This document shows positions 38,319 through 48,409 of a DNA stretch of 64,000 nt, piece by piece (position 1 is the first letter of the stretch; every line of letters starts with the position of its first letter). The stretch is from Oxalobacter paraformigenes (GTDB lineage Bacteria; Pseudomonadota; Gammaproteobacteria; Burkholderiales; Burkholderiaceae_D): NCBI RefSeq assembly GCF_000158475.2, contig NZ_KI392030.1, forward strand, positions 531,812 to 595,811, written 5' to 3'. Made by a program: the position numbers and the translations under genes. The notes beneath the pieces are model-generated. The model did no database searches and was not told the DNA's origin. It saw only the letters and a program-made list of their open reading frames with translations.

Positions 38319-39929
38319 ATGTATTACTGCAAACTTGCCATTAGGATTTTCAGTCGCGATGATAGCTGGTTGCAGCAACTGCAGCAAATCGAACCGCCGG
38401 AAAATTTTGAATACGATCCGGCTGTGTTTGCCGAATTCGATGCGGGAGAAGCCCGAAAAGGCGATCTGATTGTTCTCGATACAAAGCTGCCGTATGATCT
38501 CTGCCGTATCAGGACATACTGCAAAAAGAGTGCCGTTTTAATATTTTGTGGCGAAATTCCGGAAACCGCAGGGTTGTCAACTGATGAACTTAATGCCTGT
38601 AGCGATGTCTGGAGCAAGCCTTTATCGCCGAATCTGGTGGAATTCCGCTTGAAACAGGTTCTTTCGCAGATCAAGCTGCGGAAAGAGCATTTTTTGACAC
38701 AATGTTATCTGAATACGACGATTGACAGTATTCCCGATCTGGTTTGGTACAAGGATACCCGGGGAGCTCATCTCAAGGTAAACAACGCTTTTTGCAATGC
38801 GGTAGGCAAAACGAAAAAAGATATTCAGGGGCGCGGACATTATTATATCTGGGATATAGAACCGGAAGATTACGCTGTCGGCGAATACATCTGTCTGGAA
38901 TCGGAAGAAGTTGTTTTGCAATCGCGGGAAACCTGCGTTTTCGATGAAAAAGTCAAAAGCAGGTTAGGTATGCGTCAGTTCAAAACGTACAAGTCGCCCC
39001 TGTTCGATGAGGATGGCGAACTGATGGGAACAGTCGGTATTGCGCATGACGTGACCGATCTGGGCAATATGATGGTCGAACTGAAGATTATTCTCCGCAG
39101 TATGCCGTTTGCCATTATGGTATATGACCACAAGGGAGTCGTAACCGATATCAACAGGAGATTCGAGGAATATTTTCAGATAGAACCAGAGGAGATTATC
39201 GGAAAGGACTTCAACGAGTGGAGAAAGGCCATTATTAAAAATCCGAAAACGAACGACTCCGGAAAACTGGAGATCAGACTGGCCAATAGCGGGATCGAGC
39301 GGATTGTCGAAATCAGCGAAGAGCCTATTGTCGATGTTTTCGACAGTTTTATCGGAAAACTGTTCGTTTGCCGGGACGTAACCAAGGAACGGTCTTTTGA
39401 ACAGCGTATTCTGCTGAGCGCCAATACGGATGCGCTGACGGGGCTGTATAACCGGCGTTTTTTCTATGAAAAAATTGAGGAAAACCGCTGGAAACCCCAA
39501 ATCAGTTTGCTATATGTCGATATGGACAATTTCAAGCTGATCAATGACAGGTTCGGTCATCAGGTTGGCGACGATGCATTGAAAATTGTAAGTGATAATC
39601 TGAAAACCTGTTGTCCGGAAGACATGATTTGCCGTATCGGCGGAGATGAATTTCTGATTGCCGTTCTTGGTAAATGTAGTGAAACAGGACTGGAAGAAAA
39701 AGCGGCATGGATTCTGCGACGTTTGCAAAAGGTTTTCGATGGAACAGATGCCATGGGCGAGTTATCCGCCAGTATCGGTATTGCCTATACTTTAGACCAA
39801 AGTTTGCCGATAGATCAGTTGATCAAGCAAAGCGATATCGCGCTTCTTTCGGCAAAGCGTAGCGGAAAAGCCCGGTATTGTCTTTATTCCGATATGTTAA
39901 AGGATGTGATCGACAGGCGTGGACGGTAG
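38319..39929 (+). CDS. Receiver-like/PAS/PAS/GGDEF protein, probable diguanylate cyclase
   Basis: The 536-residue protein, without membrane segments, begins with a receiver-like region (1-115; Asp54 in VLDTKLP and Lys100 in WSKPLS are in the right places). Two PAS domains follow (about 125-250 and 255-355) and then a GGDEF domain (about 365-530) with intact GGDEF at 441-445. It probably makes cyclic di-GMP from GTP. The RxxD inhibitory site is CPED (432-435), so product inhibition may be lost. The ATG at 38319 has a GGAG only two bases before it; a TTG at 38295 is possible. The PAS segment with GRGHYYIWDIEPEDYAVGE resembles proteins I associate with anaerobic Firmicutes; transfer is possible. 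Confidence 0.88.
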   Translation: MYYCKLAIRIFSRDDSWLQQLQQIEPPENFEYDPAVFAEFDAGEARKGDLIVLDTKLPYDLCRIRTYCKKSAVLIFCGEIPETAGLSTDELNACSDVWSKPLSPNLVEFRLKQVLSQIKLRKEHFLTQCYLNTTIDSIPDLVWYKDTRGAHLKVNNAFCNAVGKTKKDIQGRGHYYIWDIEPEDYAVGEYICLESEEVVLQSRETCVFDEKVKSRLGMRQFKTYKSPLFDEDGELMGTVGIAHDVTDLGNMMVELKIILRSMPFAIMVYDHKGVVTDINRRFEEYFQIEPEEIIGKDFNEWRKAIIKNPKTNDSGKLEIRLANSGIERIVEISEEPIVDVFDSFIGKLFVCRDVTKERSFEQRILLSANTDALTGLYNRRFFYEKIEENRWKPQISLLYVDMDNFKLINDRFGHQVGDDALKIVSDNLKTCCPEDMICRIGGDEFLIAVLGKCSETGLEEKAAWILRRLQKVFDGTDAMGELSASIGIAYTLDQSLPIDQLIKQSDIALLSAKRSGKARYCLYSDMLKDVIDRRGR

Positions 39930-39989
39930 AGTTTCGGTTTTGGATGCGTTACCCTGTGAAGAAATGCCATGGTTTTGCCACACGCCGGT

Positions 39990-40490
39990 TCAGAGAATAA
40001 GCGGAGAATCGGGCAAGGTGTTGGTTCTTTTGTTTTTACACGGAAAGTGCGTCTGCAATATTCCGTTTATCTCTTTTAACGCGGTGGCGATGCCGTCGTG
40101 AAAATGCTTTTCCCGGAATTGTTGCGTCATGCTTGTGCAGATGGTTTGCCATTTCACAGGAGGTACTTTTTCATTGATTCCTCTGTCCGTGACAATTTCC
40201 ACTTTACGGTCGGCAAGATTGATATAAATGAGCATGCCCGTGTTTTCTTCAGTATTCCAGATTTTGTAGAGGCCGAATAATTCAAGAGCCCGGGTTCGGG
40301 ACAGTTTCTTTTTAATGATTTCGGAAAAAGACAGTGCGGTTTCGATGATGACCCTGATTTCGGCACGGTGCATTTTTTCTCCCGTAGCGATGATGTTTTC
40401 GATTTCTGTGAGCGTTGCCGATGAAAAGGCGCGCCGCGCAACGAAAGAAGGGGTTGCCAGGTGATGGAACAATCTTTGAAACGTGTTCAT
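39990..40490 (-). CDS. TPM-domain protein (short, cytoplasmic type)
   Basis: The 166-residue protein contains a TPM domain (about 20-140) with GLYKIWNTEENTGMLIYINLADRKVEIVTDRGI. It has no signal peptide or membrane segment. It starts immediately after the stop of the longer TPM gene, so the two are translationally coupled. TPM domains occur in proteins linked to membrane-protein turnover or photosystem repair; the function here is unknown. Confidence 0.82.
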   Translation of the reverse strand: MNTFQRLFHHLATPSFVARRAFSSATLTEIENIIATGEKMHRAEIRVIIETALSFSEIIKKKLSRTRALELFGLYKIWNTEENTGMLIYINLADRKVEIVTDRGINEKVPPVKWQTICTSMTQQFREKHFHDGIATALKEINGILQTHFPCKNKRTNTLPDSPLIL

Positions 40491-41288
40491 TTACCAGTCT
40501 CCTGAAGCGCCGCCGCCATCGAATCCGCCGCCTCCTCCGGAAAAGCCGCCTCCGGAAAACCCTCCGGATCCGAAGTCGTCATGGTCGCGGAAACGGTCGT
40601 GCAAACCGCCTCCCAGGATGATGCCCGATGCTCCCCAGTGCCCGTGTTTCCCGAAGCGGCGTGCGGAACGGGAGCGGATAAGGACAATAACGAAGAAAAG
40701 AATGAGAATCAGAAAAGGCGACCATGAGGCCGCTTTTTCTTCCTGTTTTTCCTGTGTGTTTTCCGGAAAAGTTTCCTTGTCCAGCGTCGACGTAATGGCT
40801 GTTATGCCGGCAGTCAGGCCCTTGTAGAAATTGTTCTGCCTGAAATACGGGGCAATGACGTCTTGCAGAATTTGTTTGGAGCGCATATCCGTCAAAACGC
40901 CCTGAACACCTCTTCCGGCTTCGATACGGAGACGTCTTAAGCCGGGCGGATTGTTCTTCGCGACGATAAGCAGTACACCGTCATCGACTCCCTGACGTCC
41001 CAGTTTCCATTCATCGGCAACCCGGATACTGTACTGTTCGATCGTTTCCGGAGCGGTATTGTCTGTCAACAGTACGGCGATCTGATTGCCGGTCCTGTTT
41101 TCATAATCCGCCAGATAGTTTTCCAGCGACTGGCGCTGGGAGGGAGAAAGCAGATTGATTTCATCTGAGACATGGGCGTTCAGTTCGGGAACCGGTTTGA
41201 TGTTCTGGGCATGTCCCTCCATTAACAGGAACAGAAACAGGCATGCCACAAGGAAATGACGCCACTCAAAACGGGTTGAAGTGCCCAT
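40491..41288 (-). CDS. Membrane-anchored TPM-domain protein (YgcG-like)
   Basis: The 265-residue protein has an N-terminal signal (FLVACLFLFLLMEGHA), a TPM domain (about 35-155) with NQIAVLLTDNTAPETIEQYSI and DDGVLLIVAKNN, a membrane helix (about 190-205), and a C-terminal tail rich in Gly, Ser and Asp (GGFSGGGFSGGGGGFDGGG). This is the classical partner of LemA, encoded 10 bp upstream. It probably faces the periplasm. Function remains unproven. Confidence 0.88.
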   Translation of the reverse strand: MGTSTRFEWRHFLVACLFLFLLMEGHAQNIKPVPELNAHVSDEINLLSPSQRQSLENYLADYENRTGNQIAVLLTDNTAPETIEQYSIRVADEWKLGRQGVDDGVLLIVAKNNPPGLRRLRIEAGRGVQGVLTDMRSKQILQDVIAPYFRQNNFYKGLTAGITAITSTLDKETFPENTQEKQEEKAASWSPFLILILFFVIVLIRSRSARRFGKHGHWGASGIILGGGLHDRFRDHDDFGSGGFSGGGFSGGGGGFDGGGASGDW

Positions 41289-41297
41289 GTCGTTCTC

Positions 41298-41891
41298 TTA
41301 TTTTCCGAAATTGACCGCTGGCGCTGTCGAAACGGCTTTTTCGTTGTCTACAGTAAAGGACGGTTTAACGGTGTAACCGAACATTTTAGCAGTCAGATTC
41401 GAAGGAAAACGACGAACCAGCACATTGTAATCGGCGACAGCCTGGATATATCGCTGGCGCGCGACGGCTATCCGGTTTTCCGTGCCTTCCAGCTGGGCTT
41501 GCAGATCCCTGAAACTGGTATCCGCTTTCAGATTGGGATAATTTTCCGAAATGGCCATCAGTCTGGACAAGGCTGAACTCAGTTCGCCTTGCAATTGCTG
41601 GAATTTCCTGAAAGCTTCCGGGTTGTTCAATACTTCAGGCGTGATCTGGAAACTGGTTGCCGCTGCACGGGCCCGCGTAACGGACAGCAGCGTGTCATTT
41701 TCATGTTGTGTATAACCTTTGACGGTATTGACCAGGTTTGGAATAAGATCGGCGCGTCGCTGATACTGGTTGAGCACTTCGGCCCAGGCCGCATTGACCG
41801 CTTCGTCTTTGGACTGGAACTGATTATAGCTACATGCACTGAGCGAAAGTATGGCTACAATCATCAGGAAAGTTTTTGCAATGTTTTTCAT
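41298..41891 (-). CDS. lemA: LemA family lipoprotein
   Basis: The 197-residue protein starts with a lipoprotein signal (lipobox LSAC, Cys at residue 20) and continues as a helical LemA domain with WAEVLNQYQRRADLIPNLV and YNVLVRRFPSN. LemA proteins are widespread and their role is not defined. It leads a three-gene operon with two TPM genes. Confidence 0.92.
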   Translation of the reverse strand: MKNIAKTFLMIVAILSLSACSYNQFQSKDEAVNAAWAEVLNQYQRRADLIPNLVNTVKGYTQHENDTLLSVTRARAAATSFQITPEVLNNPEAFRKFQQLQGELSSALSRLMAISENYPNLKADTSFRDLQAQLEGTENRIAVARQRYIQAVADYNVLVRRFPSNLTAKMFGYTVKPSFTVDNEKAVSTAPAVNFGK

Positions 41892-41958
41892 GATGTGGTT
41901 TGGGAATAGCTGTTTTTATTGATATAGCATAGTTTATCCGATTGCTTTTTCGGCGAAA

Positions 41959-42852
41959 TCAAGTTTCTTTGTTCAATGAGGGCTTCAGCAGTACAGTGCT
42001 CATGGACATCAGAATGAGGATCATGGCAACGTAGTCCTGCCATCTGGGTATTTCTCCCAGCAACCAGGCTCCGGAAAAGACGCCAACAACCGGAATCATC
42101 ATAACGGACAGGCTGGATGCGACCGGCGGCAATTTGCGCGCCATTTGGATCCAGATGATATTGGCGAATCCGAATACCAGAATGCCATTGTATGCAAATG
42201 CCGCCCATTCCAGCGGATCGGCGGGAACGTACCAGTTGGCCGATTCGAAAATAAACGAATAAACCGTCAGCGCCAAAGCGCTAAGGGCGATAAGCCAGAA
42301 TGTCATCGCAATGGAAGGCATGGGAATGACGGTTCTTTTCATTTCAACTGTTCCGTATCCCCAGCTTGCTGCACCGATCAGTACCAGTATGCTGCCGAGC
42401 GGTTTTCCCGAGAGGGCGGAAAACTCACCGGACAAGAGTAACAGTGCGCCTGTCGCTGCACAGATAATTCCCATGCATGCCACACGATTCAATTTTTCGT
42501 GATATATAAGATATCCTGCCAGTACGGCCCAGACGGGCATGGTGTAACCGAGAATGGCTGCACGGCCGGATGAAAGCATTCTGACGCCAAGTATGATCAT
42601 CATGTTCCAGATCAGCACGTTAGGCACAGCAAGTCTTATCAGTGGCAAAAGTTGCCCGGAAGGAATAGACAGCGATTCGTGTTTCATCCGTGCGAAAAGG
42701 TACAGAACCGGAAGCGCTCCAATCATGCCCAGTGCCCGGAAAGTAACGGGAGGAAAACCGGTTACGCCGAATTTCATGATCGGCCAGTTCAGTCCCCAGC
42801 AGACAGTAAGAAATACGAGGAGAAACCATTCTTTTCTGGATAAGCGGGACAT
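41959..42852 (-). CDS. EamA-family (DMT) transporter
   Basis: The 297-residue protein has ten hydrophobic segments arranged as two EamA repeats, typical of drug/metabolite exporters such as RhaT or YedA relatives. The substrate cannot be read from the sequence; amino acid or metabolite export is common for the family. It is divergent from pyrF, 58 bp between starts, and lies 67 bp before lemA on the same strand. Confidence 0.85.
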   Translation of the reverse strand: MSRLSRKEWFLLVFLTVCWGLNWPIMKFGVTGFPPVTFRALGMIGALPVLYLFARMKHESLSIPSGQLLPLIRLAVPNVLIWNMMIILGVRMLSSGRAAILGYTMPVWAVLAGYLIYHEKLNRVACMGIICAATGALLLLSGEFSALSGKPLGSILVLIGAASWGYGTVEMKRTVIPMPSIAMTFWLIALSALALTVYSFIFESANWYVPADPLEWAAFAYNGILVFGFANIIWIQMARKLPPVASSLSVMMIPVVGVFSGAWLLGEIPRWQDYVAMILILMSMSTVLLKPSLNKET

Positions 42853-42910
42853 AGCTGGGCGATAATATGAAAGGTTACATTATGGACATTTTATTGACGG
42901 AGATTTGACT

Positions 42911-43741
42911 GTGACATTTATTGAAAAATTATCGGGCGCCTGGGAAAAAAGCAATTCGCTTTTATGCGTCGGGCTCGATCCGGATATCCATCGTTTTCCA
43001 GCCTGTCTCCGTGGCAAGTCCGATGCAATTTACACCTTTTGCAAGAGTGTTGTCGATGCCACAGCGGATCTGGTCTGTGCCTTCAAACCGCAAATCGCTT
43101 ATTTTCACGCCGCCCGTGCCGAAGATCAGCTGGAGGCGATTTGTTCCTACATCCGCGAGCAGTATCCCGCTATACCATTGATTCTGGATGCGAAACGGGG
43201 CGATATCGGTGCAACAGCGCAACAGTATGCGCGGGAAGCTTTCGAACGGTATAACGCCGACGCGGTAACCCTGAGTCCTTACATGGGCTTCGATTCTGTG
43301 CAGCCTTATCTCGAATACCGGGACCGTGGCGCCATTATTCTCGCCCGTACGTCCAATCCAGGCGGTTCCGATCTCCAGTTTCTGAAGGTCAACGAATCCG
43401 GAAAAACCATTCCCTTGTATCAGCATGTTGCCCATCTGGTAGCGGAAAAATGGAATACTCACGGTCAATGCGCCATGGTCGTCGGTGCAACCTTTCCACA
43501 TGAGATAGCCGAGGTCAGGGCCATTATCGGACATATGCCGTTACTGATCCCCGGAATCGGTGCGCAGGGAGGAAATGTCGAAGCGACCGTTACTGCCGGC
43601 AAGACAGCCGATGGACGCGGTATGATGATCAATTCTTCCCGTGCGATCCTTTATGCGGGAATCGATGAAAACGAGAATTTTCCAGCTATTTCCCGGCGTG
43701 CCGCTATCAAGACGCGCGATGAAATCAATCGTTATCGCTGA
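42911..43741 (+). CDS. pyrF: Orotidine 5'-phosphate decarboxylase (type 2)
   Basis: The 276-residue enzyme makes UMP from OMP, the last step of de novo pyrimidine synthesis. The catalytic [16 protein letters not shown] is near residues 92-107. The GTG at 42911 is chosen because GGAG lies eight bases before it; a TTG at 42905 is too close. It belongs to the longer type found in betaproteobacteria and actinobacteria. Its last 17 bp overlap the end of convergent hrcA. Confidence 0.95.
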   Translation: MTFIEKLSGAWEKSNSLLCVGLDPDIHRFPACLRGKSDAIYTFCKSVVDATADLVCAFKPQIAYFHAARAEDQLEAICSYIREQYPAIPLILDAKRGDIGATAQQYAREAFERYNADAVTLSPYMGFDSVQPYLEYRDRGAIILARTSNPGGSDLQFLKVNESGKTIPLYQHVAHLVAEKWNTHGQCAMVVGATFPHEIAEVRAIIGHMPLLIPGIGAQGGNVEATVTAGKTADGRGMMINSSRAILYAGIDENENFPAISRRAAIKTRDEINRYR

Positions 43742-44768
43742 TGGAACGCGCATGGCTTAACGCGTTTGAAAGCAGGCGGGCAGTAATGTCGACAATAGGG
43801 ATAATTTTCTGGTAAGCCATGCGGGTCGGTCCGATAACGCCCAGCGTACCGACAATTTTCCCATTGACTTGATAGGGAGCGGTGACAACGCTCATGTCGT
43901 CCATGGGAACGAGTTGGGAATCGCCGCCGATATAGATCTGTATTCCGCTTGCTTTGCTTGAAATGTCCAGTAACTGCATCAATTCCGTTTTTTGCTCGAA
44001 CATGGCGAATAATTTTCGCAGTGAATTGAGATCGTAAGTAAAGTCATGGACATTTAAGAGATTGTTCTCGCCGGCGATGACAACGTCTTCAGTACTGCCT
44101 GTGATGGTTTCGTCACCCGCTTCGATAGCGGTTTGCATCAGTTTGGTCAGATCGCTGTGTATTTCTCTCAATTCGTTTTGCAGGCGAAGGCGGATTTCAT
44201 TAAAGCTCAACCCACTGTAGTGACGATTGATGTAATTGGCGGCTTCGTTTAACTGGGCCGGCGTATAATCCGCTTCAGTCAGTAACAGGCGATTCTGGAC
44301 ATCGCCATTCGGCGTGACGATAACCAGCAGAATACGCTTTTCGGACAAACGCAGAAACTCGATTTGAGAAAAGGCGGATTCATGTTGGGGAGCGAGCACG
44401 ACGCCGGCGAACTGGGTTAGCGAAGACAGCATTTGCGCCGCATTGGAGATAATTTTCTGAGGTTGTCCCACTTGCGTGCTTAACTGCAGACTGGATTCGA
44501 TGGAATTTTCACTGACGGGCTGGACGGTCAGCAGGGTATCGACGAAGACCCTGAATCCCCGCGGTGTCGGTATTCTCCCGGCAGAAGTATGGGGGCTGGC
44601 GACAAAGCCCATTTCCTCCAAATCGGCCATAATATTGCGGATCGTGGCAGGCGACAAGTCCAGCTTCGACAGTTTGGATAAAACACGCGAACCGACAGGT
44701 TGACCTTCGGCAATGTACCGTTCAACCAGGGTTTTCAAAAGAGTTTGGGCACGCGGTTCCAGTGGCAT
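43725..44768 (-). CDS. hrcA: Heat-inducible transcription repressor HrcA
   Basis: The 347-residue protein has an N-terminal winged-helix domain (about 1-75; [22 protein letters not shown] in two segments), a GAF-like middle and the conserved C-terminal region [21 protein letters not shown]. HrcA binds CIRCE elements and needs GroE to stay active. A perfect CIRCE occurs at 55021-55047 upstream of rpoH. No CIRCE is seen at grpE or dnaK. Confidence 0.95.
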   Translation of the reverse strand: MPLEPRAQTLLKTLVERYIAEGQPVGSRVLSKLSKLDLSPATIRNIMADLEEMGFVASPHTSAGRIPTPRGFRVFVDTLLTVQPVSENSIESSLQLSTQVGQPQKIISNAAQMLSSLTQFAGVVLAPQHESAFSQIEFLRLSEKRILLVIVTPNGDVQNRLLLTEADYTPAQLNEAANYINRHYSGLSFNEIRLRLQNELREIHSDLTKLMQTAIEAGDETITGSTEDVVIAGENNLLNVHDFTYDLNSLRKLFAMFEQKTELMQLLDISSKASGIQIYIGGDSQLVPMDDMSVVTAPYQVNGKIVGTLGVIGPTRMAYQKIIPIVDITARLLSNALSHARSISDND

Positions 44769-45112
44769 TTTTCAGATTGGCAATTCTTCGAATTAATCCG
44801 GATATTTTAAAGCAATATTGGTCTTGTCCGCCCTTTGAAAGGAATATAACCGGATTTAAATTGAACTATATAGGATAGAACATATTTTCCATTCCGTTTT
44901 GTTTGTAAATAATGGCGCAGCATTTTCAATTCCGCTTTTATTACAGTGTAAAATCAGGTGGGAAAGCCTCTACTTTCAGCCTTCCTGTATGCTGATACGG
45001 GATGAAAATGACAGTTTCATGGCCCGGACTGTTGGTTTGACAATAATTTTGTGTTTCAGATCGGATTTTTTGGTGTAATCTGAAAACGTTAGCAGCTCAT
45101 CCTCAGATAAAA
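44769..45112. other. Divergent gap between hrcA and nadK (344 bp)
   Basis: The gap is A/T-rich and holds no open reading frame of interest and no CIRCE. A consensus -35 TTGACA stands at 45037-45042, but no convincing -10 follows at 16-18 bp; TGTAAT at 45074-45079 is too far. Promoters for both flanking genes must lie here. Confidence 0.6.
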
Positions 45113-46003
45113 ATGCAGACTAAAAAGAAAATTTTCGCACTCGTCTCCAGGGTGTATATCAGCAGTATTATCCAGTCGATGGAAAAGGTCGCCAGCTTTC
45201 TGGTTGAAGCTGGCCACACTGTAGTATATGAATCCGAAACAGCGTCCAATATCTCGCTTCCGGGTATTACCTCGATGAATCTGGAAGAGATCGGTGCGCA
45301 GGCTGAAGCCGCCATTGTCATTGGCGGTGACGGAACTATGTTGGGCATTGCACGGCAATTGGCGCCTTACAGTGTTCCACTGATCGGGATCAATCATGGC
45401 CATCTCGGCTTTATGGCGGATATTCCACTGAACCGGATGCTTCTGGTTCTGGACAAGATGCTGAAGGGCAAATATGTTTCCGAACAGCGTTTCCTCATTG
45501 AGGGGTCTATTATCCGATCCGGGGAAACGATTCATCATTCGATCGCGTTCAACGATATCGTTATTTCGCGTGGCGGCGGATCGGGGATGATCGATTTGCG
45601 GGTGCATGTGGATGGCCACTTCATGTATCAGCAACGTTCCGATGGGCTGATTATTTCAACACCTACGGGATCGACCGCTTATTCCCTGTCTGCGGGCGGT
45701 CCCATGCTGCATCCGAATCTGGGTGGGATCGTTCTTGTTTCGATTGCGCCTCATACCTTGTCCAACAGACCGATTGTAATTCCCGATACCAGTGAAATTG
45801 TTGTTGAGGTGGTTGAAGCGAACCAGCCCAGTATCAATTTCGATTCGCAATCTTTTGCAAGCCTGAGAATTTCAGACAGGATTTTTATCAAGCGTTCGGC
45901 CGATACGATCACTTTCCTTCATCCGATGGGATGGAGTTACTACGATACGCTCCGTAACAAATTGCACTGGAACGAGATTTCACGGCGCGAAAAAGTCGAT
46001 TGA
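45113..46003 (+). CDS. nadK: NAD kinase
   Basis: The 296-residue enzyme phosphorylates NAD to NADP. The GGDGTMLG motif (about residues 70-77) and NHGHLGFMAD are typical, and the glycine-rich TPTGSTAYSLSAGGPM completes the active site. It is followed by recN after 73 bp, a conserved pair next to hrcA in betaproteobacteria. Confidence 0.97.
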   Translation: MQTKKKIFALVSRVYISSIIQSMEKVASFLVEAGHTVVYESETASNISLPGITSMNLEEIGAQAEAAIVIGGDGTMLGIARQLAPYSVPLIGINHGHLGFMADIPLNRMLLVLDKMLKGKYVSEQRFLIEGSIIRSGETIHHSIAFNDIVISRGGGSGMIDLRVHVDGHFMYQQRSDGLIISTPTGSTAYSLSAGGPMLHPNLGGIVLVSIAPHTLSNRPIVIPDTSEIVVEVVEANQPSINFDSQSFASLRISDRIFIKRSADTITFLHPMGWSYYDTLRNKLHWNEISRREKVD

Positions 46004-46076
46004 GTTTTTTCGGGAAAGCGTTCTGATAATCGATGTATGCTTTTGAACCTGATCTGAATTTCTTCACGAGATTGCC

Positions 46077-47729
46077 ATGCTTCGTACTCTGACGGTACAC
46101 GATTTTGTCATTGTCGATTCGCTTGAGCTGGATTTCGCGTCCGGATTCTCGGCATTGACAGGTGAAACCGGAGCTGGCAAATCCATTCTGATTGATGCCC
46201 TGCATTTGACACTGGGCGGGCGCGGTGATTCGGGTATGATCCGCGAAGGTGCCGGCAAGGCAGATATATGCGCCGAATTTTCCGTTAGCGATGCCATTGT
46301 CGAATGGCTGCGAACCAATGACATCGAATGCGAGGAAGACAGCGTGCTCATGCGCAGAACGATAGACTGTTCGGGACGGTCGAGAGGATTTGTCAATGGC
46401 GTTTCCGTGACGACTTCGCAGATGCGTGAGCTGGCTGCATTGCTGATCGATATTCATGGACAAAACGCGCATCAGTCGTTACTGAAGGCGGATGAACAGC
46501 GCAATCTGCTGGACAGGCATGCCGGCCTGGAGCAAGATGTGGAGAAACTCGCCGCACTTTACAAGGTTTGGCAGTCACTGCTTGTGAAAATTCATGAAGC
46601 CGAAACGGATTCGGAAAAGAGGCAGGCGGAAAAAGAACGTCTCGAATGGCAGGTCGGCGAACTCGAAAGACTGGGGCCGAAAGCAGGAGAGTGGGAATTG
46701 GTCAATAACGATTATGACCGGCTTTCACATGCTGCCAGTCTGATCGAAGGGGCGGGCGAAACACTGAACGAGCTGTCCGAATCCGATTCTCCTGTGTTGT
46801 CCAGACTGGGCGTTCTGGTGCAAAAGTTGTCCAGACTGGCCGATATCGACGACAAACTGGCGCCGATTGTCGAGTTGCTCGAATCGGCACGAATCCAGCT
46901 TCAGGAAGCGGCTTACGGGCTCAGGGATTACCTGTCGCGTACCGATCTCGATCCGGCGCTGCTTCAAACGGTTGAGAAACGTCTTGAAGCGCTTCATTCG
47001 GCAGCGCGTCAATTCAAGATTCAGCCGGAATCACTGCCTGAAGAACTGGAAAACAGGAAAAATCTGTTGTTGCGATATGAAAAATCGTCCAGTCTTGCGG
47101 AATTGCGGAAACAGGAAATTCACGCAAGGGATGAGTATTTCAGTCTGGCAAAAAGTATTTCTTCAAAACGCCGGCAGGCTGGAAAAGAACTGGGCGACGC
47201 TGTTACCGCTGTTATGGAAGACCTGCATATGTCCGGAGGGCGTTTTGCCGTCGAGATCAATGCCGGGGACGCGCGTGCTTATGGTACGGATCAGGTGGAG
47301 TTTCTGGTTGCAGGGCATGCAGGGACAAATTTGCGGCCTTTGGCGAAAGTCGCATCGGGAGGCGAACTTGCCCGTATTTCTCTTGCCATTTCTGTCATTG
47401 CATCGCGAGCGACTGCTACGCCGACTTTGATATTCGACGAAGTCGATTCCGGTGTAGGCGGGGCAGTGGCGGAAGTTGTCGGCCAATTGCTGAAACGGCT
47501 TGGGAAAGAACATCAGGTTTTGTGTGTCACTCATTTGCCGCAGGTCGCCAGTCAGGCGACGCAGCATTTTCACGTCAGTAAAACCCGTGTCGATCATATC
47601 AGCCATCCGGTTTCCCGTATTAAAGCACTTGATGACAGGGAACGGGTCGTTGAAATTGCACGAATGCTGGGTGGGGTTGAAATAACGGAAGCGACATTGA
47701 ATCATGCCCGCGAAATGCTGAAGCGGTAA
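46077..47729 (+). CDS. recN: DNA repair protein RecN
   Basis: The 550-residue SMC-like ATPase has Walker A TGETGAGKSILIDAL (about 29-43), a central coiled coil (about 150-370), ABC signature KVASGGELARISLA and Walker B LIFDEVDSGVGG. RecN helps double-strand break repair. recN is SOS-controlled in E. coli, but no LexA box was seen in the 73-bp gap before it. Confidence 0.96.
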   Translation: MLRTLTVHDFVIVDSLELDFASGFSALTGETGAGKSILIDALHLTLGGRGDSGMIREGAGKADICAEFSVSDAIVEWLRTNDIECEEDSVLMRRTIDCSGRSRGFVNGVSVTTSQMRELAALLIDIHGQNAHQSLLKADEQRNLLDRHAGLEQDVEKLAALYKVWQSLLVKIHEAETDSEKRQAEKERLEWQVGELERLGPKAGEWELVNNDYDRLSHAASLIEGAGETLNELSESDSPVLSRLGVLVQKLSRLADIDDKLAPIVELLESARIQLQEAAYGLRDYLSRTDLDPALLQTVEKRLEALHSAARQFKIQPESLPEELENRKNLLLRYEKSSSLAELRKQEIHARDEYFSLAKSISSKRRQAGKELGDAVTAVMEDLHMSGGRFAVEINAGDARAYGTDQVEFLVAGHAGTNLRPLAKVASGGELARISLAISVIASRATATPTLIFDEVDSGVGGAVAEVVGQLLKRLGKEHQVLCVTHLPQVASQATQHFHVSKTRVDHISHPVSRIKALDDRERVVEIARMLGGVEITEATLNHAREMLKR

Positions 47730-47785
47730 AGCTTTTCGCTGTTCCTTGATGATTCTCAGTAAAGGGAAATATTTTATTTCCGAGG

Positions 47786-47811
47786 CTTGAAATTATATGG
47801 ATCATCCCCAT
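47786..47811 (+). promoter_or_regulatory. Sigma-32 heat-shock promoter of grpE
   Basis: CTTGAAA (47786-47792) and CCCCAT (47806-47811) with a 13-bp spacer match the E. coli sigma-32 consensus (CTTGAAA, CCCCATNT). It lies 38 bp before the grpE start and should drive grpE-dnaK-dnaJ. Confidence 0.9.
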
Positions 47812-47848
47812 CCTGTATTGATCGAGAATTATCCACGTGGAGGAAACT

Positions 47849-48409
47849 GTGCAAAACCAGAACCCGGAAAACGAAAATCTGGAAACGACGCCAGATGAAC
47901 AAAAGATGTCTGATGAACCTGTCGAGACTCAAGAAGGGAGAGAAGATTCGCTGGAAACGAAACTGGCGAAGGCTGAAAAACAGGCTGCTGAAATGCAGGA
48001 TGCTTTTTTGCGTGCCAAGGCTGAAGGTGAAAATATCCGGAGACGTGCTCAGGAAGACATTGCAAAGGCTCATAAATTTGCCATCGAAAATTTTGCCCAG
48101 TCAATGGTCGCTGTCAAGGACAGTCTTGAAATGGCCATGAAAACCGATGTTCCGTCAGTGGATTCCATCAAGGAAGGGGTTGATGCGACACTTCGGCAGT
48201 TGAATCAGGTTTTTGAACAGAACAGGATTTTCGAGATCGTTCCCGAACCGGGAGAAAAACTCGATCCCATGAAACATCAGGCTATTTCCATGGTCGAGGC
48301 GGATCAGGAACCCAATACGGTCGTCTCCGTTTTGCAAAAAGGCTATACCCTTGCAGACCGTTTGTTAAGACCTGCTGTGGTTATCGTGGCCGCTCCAAAG
48401 AAGTCTTGA
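47849..48409 (+). CDS. grpE: Nucleotide exchange factor GrpE
   Basis: The 186-residue protein has an acidic N-terminal tail, a long dimer-forming helix (about 30-85) and the beta domain with [16 protein letters not shown] and HQAISMVE. GrpE releases ADP from DnaK. The GTG at 47849 follows GGAGG by five bases; another GTG at 47837 is inside that site and is rejected. Confidence 0.95.
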   Translation: MQNQNPENENLETTPDEQKMSDEPVETQEGREDSLETKLAKAEKQAAEMQDAFLRAKAEGENIRRRAQEDIAKAHKFAIENFAQSMVAVKDSLEMAMKTDVPSVDSIKEGVDATLRQLNQVFEQNRIFEIVPEPGEKLDPMKHQAISMVEADQEPNTVVSVLQKGYTLADRLLRPAVVIVAAPKKS

